Below, piece after piece: positions 26,431-38,600 of a DNA stretch of 64,000 nucleotides (its first letter is position 1; the number at the start of each line of letters is the position of its first letter). This stretch comes from Aradus depressus (Eukaryota > Arthropoda > Insecta > Hemiptera > Aradidae): assembly GCA_963662175.1 (NCBI GenBank), contig OY759215.1, positions 23,735,079-23,799,078 on the forward strand, read 5' to 3'. The notes beneath the pieces are model-generated. The model saw only the letters and a list, made by a program, of their open reading frames with translations. It was not told the DNA's origin and made no database searches. A program made the position numbers and the translations under genes.

Positions 26431-29400
26431 TTTCGGAGATAGAACTCGTAAAAAATGCCGCTTGTCAATAAAACAAGTAAAATAATTTAAATGTTCAACT
26501 TCTGGTATTTCTGAATATTAATTTTTTTTTTCGATTTATTAATATTATTGTTGTACTATCGGGCGATCATGAATAAAACCATTGAGGTTCGCTTCCAAAT
26601 GTCCAATAAAGAGGACAAAACAACTGGGTGTAATTTAATAGTGAATGGCGCATCGGTGGTCTGAGGGAAGTGGTTGAAATTGACGAAACCGCTCTTTCCC
26701 GTCCAAAATATTGTATAAGTGGTATTCTTCTAACAAAATAGATGTTTGGCGGAGTGGAGCGAGGTACAAGAAAGATGTAGATCTCATAGAAATCTCGTCC
26801 CACATCTTACTATCACATATGAAAGACGGACGGTTGTTCCCATACGCTAAAATGTATTTTAGTGAATGATAACTGGAATACATTATTGCTTAAGTTTGAA
26901 AAAAAAATATGTATGGGAACAAACTAAAAGTTCCAACATTTATAGGGGCAATATTAGATGACGCTTGATGTTTTACAAATAAAACAACATATCATAACAC
27001 AATTATTTTTTTTTAATTTTGTTATGGCTAAATTTTTTAACATTATTTCTAAAGCATACCAAACTATTAATAATTGAGATTAGTAAAATCTGAAGCAGCC
27101 GACTGCATAATTATATTTAATTTTTTAAATGTATATTTGTACTTAAACAAAACGGAGAAAACAAATAACATTTATTCTAGCGTTAGGTAGGATTGCAAAC
27201 ACTGAGTTTGTTTACGATTTAATAGAAGAGTGGGAGGACGCTAGACCTGATAGTGGGGTGAGGGTGACAGCTTATTCAGCTATCTTGTAAACAGACGATT
27301 CCACAGTCCCATCTTGTTGGACCCCACGCCTTCTCTCTCGGGTCAAATTCTTTTCGTAAAGCACGAGTCACTTTGGTAGTTACAGAAATTCAGATTCTAC
27401 TGAATAAAATTAGAAATAAATTGTAAATTTTTTTTTGCAATTGTGATCGGTTATATAAATTATCTGATAAAATATTTCCGCAATAGAGAAAACTTACAAA
27501 TAAAAATTGGTATATTAGATAATTTTTGGGAAATGGATAAAATTATTAGGGGAAGTATTGAATGAAGAAAATAATAATAAAAATATAGACTAAGAATCTG
27601 AGGGACGCTTATTCAACCCAAAGTAATTTTCGAAAATTAAACATATGGATGTCATAAATAAATAATATAAAAATTAATTTAGGAAATCTCATACTTACAA
27701 TAAAATGTAGTGAACTGGACTAAAATAAACAGTGATATCTCTTCACAGAGAGTAAGGGGAACTGGACACTTTTAACTTGTAGAGAGAGCTTGACTGTAAC
27801 GGTCCAATCTCAAATGACGATTGGAGGATGATCATGTGACGAAATAATAGACCAAAAAGTAGTTCCAATTTTTTTTTTTTTTTTTCAAGATGTCTATAAT
27901 TTGAATAGACCCCAATACTGCAAAAAAGATAATGTGCAACTAAAACAAATTGGATTAATTGAAACTGTATAACATTTAACAGGGGGTAGAGTAAACAACT
28001 GACGTACCTACAGAGCAAACAAGGCTTCCCGCGCTTCTTCTAACGACTACAACACGTTTGTAAATGAATGAGTCAAAACTTGTATGAGTCGATTGGTATC
28101 AATCGTTCTACTGTGAAAAAAATTATAGAACTTGTTATAAGGATGGAGAAAAATAATGAGAGCATTTTTACTTGTATTTGTAGTTGTAAAGTAGTATACT
28201 TGCATATACTTCAGTATTTTTAGTCCTGAGACTCCTTCAGATGTTATAAAATTTAAATTCAAAAGATAATGAAGGTATAACACATTTAAGGTTAATTCAT
28301 TACTTTTCGATGATATAACTAAATTTAAAAGAACAATATAATTTAATTTAAGCAACAATTGTGGCCATCTTAGTACTTATCTTCATTTGTAAAACAGAAT
28401 TTGCATAGACGTTGACCTACTTTTTTAAATTTATTTTATTAAATTGTGAAAAAAGAACTTTGTGGTACAATGCTGTGTATTTTAATTTTCCAGTTTACTT
28501 TTTTAATAACTACATACAACCTTATAATAAAAAATAAAAAACTCAATAAATATACATAAAAGTACATACTTTTTTATAATTCAAGCAATGAGAGGAAAAA
28601 TTTCAATTTTGATATTTTCACAGAAACAGTGAAAATCATAACACTTCGTTTAAGAAAATTATATTTTTAATTAAAAAAAAAAAAGGAAAATTACTGAATT
28701 GGTCTATATTCCGTTTAATATATATTTGAACAAAAAGATTGGTTCATACTTTTATTGGAGCACGACGTATGTTGGTATGCCTACTGATGACGAGGGAGGG
28801 AGCCTTCGTTTTAGACGCCATGTTTTACATGTTTGAGGGGTTGGCAGTGGAGTATTGTTTATTATTTACATCTATATGAAAAAAATGTTATGTGCATTTT
28901 ATATTTGGAAAACAGTTTTTGTGTAAAGCATCACATCTACATTTGATATATTATCGGTATGTCCTTATAGTTTTCACATTACTATTGTTGTCTTTCCTAG
29001 TCCAATCTTCATTTTGACATCGCCTTTAATACGGGTCATCAAGATTTAGGCGCCAAACAGTTTATTCATTAGAAGAAAGGAAAAATTTTATTTGTTGCTT
29101 ATAACTAATAGTAACTTAGTTATTAATAATTCGTTTGTAAATGATTATCTTACTTATTCAATGTTCGATTATATGAAGCTAAAGTAATTGACTTGCTGAT
29201 GTATGTCAAGTTTTATACAACTATGTTCTAAATTAGTTCATTTAATCTGTTCTGCTTTATATATAAGCAATATTCAAAATGTATTCTTATGGTATGGTTA
29301 TTGAATGGGGTTCCAATTATAATACAATGGGTGCATTGTGTTGGGCTCTTTTGTTATTTCTAGATTACATCGAAACATAGACTTTGTGTTATAAATGTTT

Positions 29401-29477
29401 GGTTATTCATACTAATTTTTTATTATTATTAAGAAAGTTATTCTTTTAAGATCTGAACGCAAGAGCATCCATTGAAA

Positions 29478-29621
29478 ATGTTTTACGCACATTTTGTTTT
29501 GGCCAAGAAAGGCCCTCTGGCCAGAATATGGTTGGCGGCTCATTGGGATAAAAAACTCACGAAAGCCCATGTTTTTGAAACGAATATTGAGAAAAGTGTT
29601 GACGGCATCCTCCAACCCAAG
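29478..29621 (+). CDS. Rad21: Rad21 coding exon 1
   Basis: 48 codons starting at the ATG of [20 protein letters not shown], which fixes the start by comparison with all known Rad21 proteins. Donor gtatga. This is the SMC3-binding N-terminal kleisin domain. Confidence 0.97.
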
Positions 29622-32600
29622 GTATGAAAAACAAAATTTACATTTAGCCTTATTCGAAGTGAAGCGTAGTTCTTTAGATTGTTGAGAATGCATTTTTATG
29701 AAGTGATTCTTATAGTCTATATAGATTGTTATTCGTCTTAATAAGCATATGGCCTCTTTGCAAGGGGGCAAATTTTTTTTTGTTTTTTTTCGGTGCTCCA
29801 ATGTCGTACCGAAATTCATCTTCATTTTTGTGGATTGTTCAGAAGCTAATCAGTTAAAAAGTAATTTATTTCGGAAGAATGGAAATAAGGAAGTTCACAG
29901 TTATAAAATATAAATTTTGCAATTATTCTAAATGTTTATTTTTTTTCTTTGTACGACTGATATATTAATCCATTAATAGCTCAAGACTGATTCTGGTTAG
30001 CCTCTGAACAATTCATGTATATAATATATTCGTGTATAAGTCCGTTCGCGCGATGGCTTTTGAACGCTTATTTTTATTTTGTTTCTTTTTAAAAAAGGGA
30101 GTTTGAACTGAAAACTACCATTCAAAAAAAAAAAAAAGAAGATAAGGATTAAAATAGTGATATATAAATACATAAGAATTAGAACGACAATTCAAATCGT
30201 TTTTAGAGGAGCATGTTTGATGAAGAGATCCCACAGATCATAAGATAAGTGGATATGAGATTTAGTAGAAATACGCTAAAATAACAATCAAATGCCACAT
30301 TTTTTTTAGAAGAATTTGTTGTTATATTAATATATATGGTTGATAAAAATATATGAGGTTGGGTTCAACTCTCTTCTGCATGCGGATCTACTTATACCCG
30401 TGTTTTACTAAATGATATCCGACTGAAATCATTGAACATTTCTTGACACATTGTTTATTCAATTAACTTAAGTAGCTGTGATTTTAGCATTGTAAACCAA
30501 ATTTTGAACTTTTGTTTATTATGCCAACACCACCTGTGATAAAACACAAATATTTTGCAAAAATACCCAATGTACTGACTGCTATCTTCTTATTTTATTT
30601 ATAAAGATTATATCGTTCAAATTGTGTTCTGTATTATTACTACATTATTATTTTTTAGGTGAAAATGGCTCTCCGAACTTCGGGGCATTTACTTTTGGGT
30701 GTGGTTCGAATCTATTCTCGTAAAGCTAAATATCTTCTGGCTGATTGCAATGAAGCTTTTGTCAAAATCAAAATGGCATTCCGTCCAGGGATGGTGGATC
30801 TTCCCGAGGACAATAGAGAGGCGGCCATTAATGCCATCACTCTTCCAGAAGTGTTTCATGACTTCGATACCGCCATGCCTGAACTCAAGTAAGTTATTCC
30901 CATTATTATGTCAGTGGTTCGTTGTAAGTTGACATATTGAATCATTATTTGATTTGATTCTACAGGGACACAAGGGTTATATAGAATTCAGGAAGTTACA
31001 CAGTCAATTGTCAACAATTCGATATTGTGTTATTTACTGGAGTTTCATGTTTTCTGACCCTGAATCTAACAATGGGGTGTCTTTGAATTAATATTATAAC
31101 TCGCGATAGGATGAATATATCGACCCGAAATTTCGTTGTATGTTGATTCAGACCTTTTAAGAGAAAAATTCCAATTATAATAACTCAAAACGGAGGGAGC
31201 TGTAATTTTGTATGTTGATTTTAAAGTCCATAAGTAAGAAGCCTATTGCTTTTCAACCAAATCGGTCAAGATAATTTGGGGGGGGGGGGGGGGGGGAGCT
31301 TAAATTCAAAATCTCTAATAACTCGATAGATGGAGTTCGAGTAATATAAGTAAGATACTTTCAGTCTTATTACAACTAATTCCTGAAGAAGTGCATTTTT
31401 AGCAACTAAAAGAGAATAACCTTTTGAAGGAATACTATAGAAGTGGAGTTGGATTGGTCTTGTCACCCAATTGTTGTCTAGATTTTTTAATTATTGTTTT
31501 TGACCAAATCTGTCATTGAAGGATGTGATCTAAGTGTAACAATAAAGTTGAATAAGCTCCGCCTTCTGCTCTCCTATTTCCGTGAGGCAAGTCGACATCT
31601 CGCTGAGGAAACATAATTATATGTTCACTTTACATTTGACTTGTATGTTTTAGCGATGTGGACATAGAGGCTCAATTCAGTCTGAATCAGTCCCGTGCGG
31701 AGGAGATCACTATGAGGGAGGACTATGGGAATATGACCTCCTTGGTAGAGCCAGAGGAAGGCTTCGGGGATATGGGCTTCGGAACGGACAACCAGGATCT
31801 CCTGCGTCATGCCTCCCGCCTCGATCAGTCACTCGACCCGGTAACTTATCAATACACTTAATTCAGGGGTTATCTGTGCTCCGCATTCACCCTAGGGGTT
31901 GGTGAAAACCTAGTGGTGATTGTGGATGACCAAGAAAATGTTTTGAAGTGAAATTTCTTTGTGCAATTTCGTTCGTGGAGCAGAGTAACGGAAGTGACTC
32001 ACAACGTGGTTAGCTAATAATGTAATCATTATTGTACTCGTTATAATATTTATATATATTAAAACATTCAAAACTTCGATTAAGAAGGCGATCATAGTGA
32101 AGACTTTAATATACTAAGGAAACCCCCCAACACATTATCATGATACACTGCTCTGGTGATCAGTTCGAACGTGTCCATTAAAATGTGAAAACGTTGGTTC
32201 AGCCCCTCAAAAGTGAATGTTTTATTTATATTTTATAACGTTTAAACGGCGAATAAAACATTCGAAAAATTCTAAGGTTAATAGCAAATTTTTCTTTTTG
32301 ACAGATGCATAAAAGCTAATGACAATTTACGTCGACAGTAAACAACTAACGACTAATCTTACTTATTTTTTATTTATTGTTTTTATAATATTTTTCTCCA
32401 TGGTTCATAGGCGATTATTTATTTTCTATATTTTTATGTGGGTATGCGATCTGTGGTATAATTGAAGTGCTTTGCTTTAACAAAAGGCCACCTCAGTTCT
32501 CCTCTTCTTTAATATTAATTAGCTACATCTTCCGGTCCATGAAACTGCCAGCTTGCTTGTTTCATTGGATTTCTAGGACTGCCCAGAAGGGAAATGGAGC

Positions 32601-35600
32601 GGTTGGTGTTTATTTCAGGAACTCGAGTGTAGACTCTGTAGAAGAGAGAAAACAAATAGGATTTCTATAACCAGCGAGTTTGATAAAGAAATGACTGAAT
32701 ATATTTTTTTGTTTAGGCGAATCTACTGTTCAGTGAGGGTGTGGGCGTGGACTCCCTGGAAAAGGACAAAGAACCTCAGCCTTCGACGTCGACGGCACAA
32801 CTGGACCGACCTGCTCTGGATATTGATGCTCCCATCCGGGACGACGGCTTTGGAGGAAACCTAGCTCATGACATTATGGGTATGTTTGAGCACTTTCAAG
32901 ATATATGTACATACACACTGCTGTGCGTAAAAAATAGATCACAAAGAAAAAAGAGTGATAACAATTAATTTTGAGGATGGGCTTCCCTCATCCTTGAACC
33001 AGTCAATGCAAAGAGCAAGAATTTACAAAGATCTGAGACGAGCAGCGGAAGTTAACTTGCTTTCGAATGCTCAAGTTCTTTTGATCTTGCACTACGCGTT
33101 TTCGTTAGGCTATCTCGTGAAAATCGATAACATATGTTACCTTTTTAGATATTTTCTTATAGAGTGAGCTAATAACATTGTGGTGTTGGAATATTGCATC
33201 AAGGACTGTTTCAGGGAAGAGGGGATTTGTTCGTTTCATGAAGTAATTAACGTATCATGCGCCGTGCTCTGTTGATACCGGTTATCTATTAAATAACAAG
33301 TCTCATTAAATAACTCAACTTTATTTATATGTATTACAATTTTAATGTTTGTCTTCTTCAATATACTCCCCATTTGCACTAATACATCGCTGCAGTCTTG
33401 TTTTCCACTGGTCAAAGGCATGGAGAAAATCAATTTATGTCATCTGTTCAACACATCTGCCGTTTTCTTCTTTACAGCATCAACTGACTTAAAACGTGTC
33501 CCTTTAATCACTGATTTAACTTTTGGGAAAAAATAAAAGTCGCACGGTGCTAAATCGGGCAAATATGGAGGATGTTCAAGTGTACCATTTTTCTTCAGTT
33601 GCGGCTGTTTTTTCCTGACTTTCTCTCAGCTTTATCAAAATTTCCTTATAATAATGCTGGTTAACTTTTGTGCCTTCTGGAACTCATTCTTCCAAAATTA
33701 CCCCCTTGATATCGAAAAACACTATGACCATGGTTTTGAATTTTGACTTGCTATGACGAACTTTTTTCGTTCTTTGTGATGACTGTTTTTTTCCAGTGCA
33801 TTGACTGTCTTTTAGTCTCAGGATCATACTGGAAGATCCAGGTTTCGTCACAAGTGATAACGTTTTGATACAAGTTTGGGTCTGCTTCAAGTTGCTCCAG
33901 AATGTCAACAAAACATTCCTTGCGACGTTCTTTTTGCTCTGGTGTGAGAACCCTTGGGACCATATTTGCAGGAACTTTGTGATGTTGAGATCCTCGCGCA
34001 AAATTTTATATGCGGTGTCTTTGTCAATGTTCACAGATTCAGCTATCATTCTTCTTCAGAAACAGTCTCGTTATTTAATAGACTCGTATATTATCTTCAA
34101 TGGTCATGTATTATACATACTTATTTGTTGGTAGGTGGAGGACTGTTCGAGGGAGGGCTCTTTGACGACGCCCCGATGCAGGTGCCTCCCGTGGAACAGA
34201 GCGGCACCGCCCAGGAGAGTGGCATCATCATTCCCCAACCCCCCGGCTCGGATGACGACGATGATGATAGATACGGAGGCGCTCCCAGTCCTCATGCTCC
34301 AAGGTAAGTCTCTTGTTTCTTCTTCCAGACATTGTCCAAAATCCGGTAAAGAGGGGGAAGCTTCGATTCCTGGGCACACAGGCGTAAGGTCCCTTTTCCT
34401 TTTTATGAATTTCATCAGGTTGGCTTATCGAAAATTGATTTATATTGGGTTTTGATTAATTCTTAGGTGGTAAATAAAGAGGAAGTCTTACTTCATATTG
34501 ATATGATTATTATTTGAGAAAAATATCATAGATGTAGTAAAAATAAAACTAGAAATAAGTATAACAATGTTGAGTGATTGTTGATATCCTGAAGGACGAA
34601 GTTCTTTTGTAATGTTGGAAAAAGGAGAGCCGATCAGAAATTATAAATTTTGTGATTGGCTCAGAGGCTGTGGAGCATTCTTCCTAGCTACAAGTTTAGC
34701 GACAGTGGTTTGGGATGCAATCATCTGCCTGGTGAGAATTCCACGAACTACATTGCATCTAAGTGTTCACGAGTAAAACACGTGTTCTTACTTCAATATA
34801 TTCAAGATGTAGAATTTTTGACATTTTCATCGATTTTGTAAATTTTTTTCAAAATTCAAAACCATTTTTTCCTAAAAACTACATGTCTAAATACATCTTT
34901 ATTGTTGTATATCCATTTCACACAGTTTCGTTTTGGGTTTTTGAGGTACAGAGAGCTAGGTTAAGTAACATGATTTTTCAATGCTACACACTTGTGTAAC
35001 AGATATCTCGAAAAACCTGGAACAAACGTGTTGTATAATGAGGCCTTTAACAAGAATGTTGGTTAGCAATTTTTAGTCAGCTTTTTAAACAACGATTTTT
35101 AATATTGTTATGTCACAATATCTGTATTTCTGTCTAATAGCTCTACATATGTGTGTTCGTTTAGTTCGGATGGAGGGTCGCGGCCGTGCTCCCCCATGGT
35201 GCCGGAGGTGACCGAGCAGGAAGTGGCAGGTGCCGTCCCTCCACAGACAGAGCCTATGATAGAACCACCCCCACCGCCTGCCCTTCCTCCTGTTGAACAG
35301 ACCGTCCTTCTCCACAATGAGGAGGAGTCCTTCGCACTCGGACCTGTTGACGCCTCCGCACTTAGGGGTAAGTCCTCCCTTCATTGTACTCATTTTAGAA
35401 GTTTAGTACTAAATATTTGGTTTTAACACCAAATGGCTTTTATTTATGATTCAAGAACAAGAAAGATTAACCTAAAGAAAAATAATTTAATTATCTAAAT
35501 AGCATTATTTTTGTTGCACTCCACTCACTTCTGTCAATAGTGTTTTAAAACCCATGTTCTGACTTTCTATTTTAATGAAATTACAATTGGAAATGGCAAA

Positions 35601-38600
35601 GGAGCTTCGAAGTTTTGTTAGTCTTTGAGAATGTTGGATGGGGTCGTCCAATGATTGAGTAGAGATCTGAAGAGGTATCGACTCTTCTCTGTATTAAATG
35701 AATAATTGGCCAAATGTTTTTTCGTATGTTAAATATAATATTGTATGAAAGCTTTATCGACTTCATAAATTTCGGCACCAAAATGAGTATTCTGCGTGAA
35801 TTTCAAAATTAACCATAATAGAAAAGGGTGGCTACCATAAAAACACCTAATAATTGGAATCTCTACTGAAGATAAGTACTACTGAATTGGGACTCAGGTG
35901 GGTATAATACAGAACTATTCTCTACATTAAATACACTACTGTGATCATACTAGGTATGTTGGTTAGTGACAATGGTTTGTATTGTATGTTAAGGTTCGAC
36001 AAAGACGAAGAGGAAGAGGAAACTGATCGTTGACGAAGTGAAGAACATCAGTGGCGAGGAGATGAAGGCCCAGTTGAGCGACACTAGCGACATAGTTACC
36101 TCCCTGGACCTAGCTCCTCCCACCAAGCGGCTCATGCACTGGAAGGAGACAGGAGGCGTCGAGAAACTATTCGCCCTTCCAGGACGCAACATCTCCGCCC
36201 GGTGCCTCTTTAAGGTATTTACTCTTGAGCCTAAAATGTTTGTATATTATACGCGAGAGTTCAAGTTTTATAGACCCGGCCATCCGAAAAATGTAATTCT
36301 GAAAACTCGGTCCTCATGTTTTCCTTGAGATAACCGCCCCTGAAAATATCCTATTTTCTGGAGGGAGGCCGGGCTCAGATTTTTGAAAGTTGTATATCAT
36401 GTACTATATATATTTCAAAGCTTATTTCAATGATTTCAACAACATGGGAAGTTAATTTGAATTCTCCTTTTGGGTAAGGGGGTTGCTTCTTTTAGGAGCA
36501 CCATCGAAATGAGTAACAAATTCCCCCTTTCCCACTAGTGAATTAAAAGTTGATCAATGCGTAACAATTTACTCCCAAGCTACATTGTATATCATACAAA
36601 TCTGTTATTACTCTTAACTAGTGTTCAATGGCATATTATGTTGTTTCAGATCTATCAAAGGCATTTGACGTCGAGGGCAGCGCCTAATGACGACGGTCTG
36701 GAGAGTGAGAAGGACGCGATGCACCTGGACCAGATGCCAGAGGAGCCCATCGCACCGCCGCCCCCAGGGAGGAGGGGCCGCAAGAGGAAGAACCAGGAGG
36801 TCATGGAGGAACCTGTTGTGAGTTGGCAACACTTTCTATCTTTAATAGTACTATTTATCAGCAGAATGCTCACACTTCTACTGTATATAAGGTGTCTTTC
36901 AGCCAGGGTTGCGTCAATACGCCTACTTTTTTTCTATTTTTCCTTCTTTTTTTATTTAAGTACATTAGTTCTTGACTTGTACTGGGTGTAATAAGCGTAA
37001 CTATCTAGTTTTAAAACGGTAGTAATTAATACAAAATAAAAAGGAAAGTGTAAAAATTATGAATTGATGGTCTTTGTCTGTTTTTACTGGTAGAAGTGTG
37101 GAAGAATGTGCTCGAGGTTCAGCTTACTGTAATGGAAAACGTTTTCATTAATAACAAAATCAGTTCACAACAATGTACAGATGTTGATAATTCAAATATG
37201 CGTTAACGTTTGTAAACAATATATTATAATGATGGCTACATAGCACTCTAGTGGATGAACGAACGCAGATAGGAAGATGAGCGTTCGTTGATAGTCCACT
37301 ATGTCGCCAAAAGTTACCAATAACAGCTGGCGATGAAAGCTGAAAATCAATAGTTTTGACGTCAGTGCGTTTTTTGGCTCTTGTAAATCTTTCTGACTTA
37401 TGGTACCTTTTCCTATATCGCGTCACGTATAAAGATATCCCTGCTTACTATATATTCTTCATATAGTAAGAGTAAATGATAATAATTATTGACCTATTTA
37501 TGTTAAAATGAGAGGAAATAAATATGGAACTTATATTTTCAGTCTTTACATGCAACACAGAGTTCATTTACATGAACTTCCCTCAAATTACATACCTGTA
37601 CGTTTCTTTCACTTGCTACTTAGTTTGTTTCAAACTTAAGTTTTGAACTAGAAATCAAGGGTGGAGATGCTGTGGAGATTTCGAGGGAGGATGGAGACTG
37701 GAAATATTTATCCAAAGTTTTAAAGGCCTCTTGCTGGAATGGGCTCAGCCACGTTACAGACAGGTTTACCTGATCCTGTGCTCGCAATGGCAGTAACAGT
37801 GCCAGTGTTTTTAAATGTTGGGTTTCTAGTCCCCATAAAATTTGGGAAGAAATTAATCACACAAGTGGTAAAATCGTATTACACCTACTGTAAGACACTG
37901 TCATTTTCTAATGTTTTTCTCCTACGCGTTTGTCCAGGTAGCGCCAATTGTTCCTGAGGAGCCTGTGGAGGAGCAGGCTCAGAAGAGAGTGGCTCCACCC
38001 CCCACTCCGATACCCGCCACCCCCGGCCCTGCTTCCGACCTAGACAACGCCCCCATGTCCATCGCACCCATGGACAGTGTGATGGACCCCATGTCTGTGG
38101 CTCCCCTTTCCGTCGGACCCCCTCTCTCCGACCCCCATCCTGATCAAGCCCCCAACATGACCCCCTTCAGTATAGATTCCTCCCTTCCACATCTACCTCC
38201 GGAGCAGGTTTGTCTCTAGCATATTTTTAAAATCATTTATATATTTAGTTCCGTTGCATACACGAATCGTGTAACCAACCCACTAAGAAATAAAATGTTT
38301 TTCTAAAAATCTACCTGTGGCCTATGTAATTTTTATTATGTATTAATATTGTTGTGTGTTTGATCAGATGAGCCTTCTGGAGGAGTCTTTGAGACCCGGG
38401 CAGACCCCCCTTCACAACATGGGTTATGAGGAGGGTGGGGAGCAGAACCACCACCTGATGGCCAATATGGGCTATGAGGAGGGAGCTCCGCCCCCGACCA
38501 CCCCCGGGGCCCTCTCTGAGAAGGCGGCCACCCCCTGGCAACACGACGACTACGACTTCCCTGTTTCCGTCGGACCCGTAAGTAGTAACTACTTCTATCT

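Larger units (their letters stand above)
25460..29477. other. Intergenic between the CDK inhibitor and Rad21
   Basis: Divergent promoter region for both genes; no TATA or initiator stood out. It contains a Tigger/pogo-like fragment (25618-25745, with cagtaaaat and tataacg words), a SINE tail (26105-26195), a second tRNA-like SINE head (26338-26430) and the inverted copy of the palindrome flank at 26787-26822. No further gene recognised. Confidence 0.6.
34304..37937. other. Rad21 introns 5-8, non-exonic parts
   Basis: Introns 34304-35164, 35368-35993, 36215-36649 and 36818-37937 are AT-rich. I saw no nested gene, tRNA or clear mobile element in them. Confidence 0.55.

Noticed and set aside
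28770..29477. Non-coding first exon of Rad21
   Set aside because: A ttcttttaag acceptor-like word precedes the ATG by about 28 bp, but I found no convincing donor upstream.
29412..29825. 137-aa open frame on the minus strand over Rad21 exon 1
   Set aside because: Antisense shadow of a conserved exon; no domain and no splice structure of its own.
33865..34307. Plus-strand frames running from the mariner into Rad21 exon 5
   Set aside because: They join transposon antisense sequence to a real exon without a splice site; the exon is better explained as part of Rad21.
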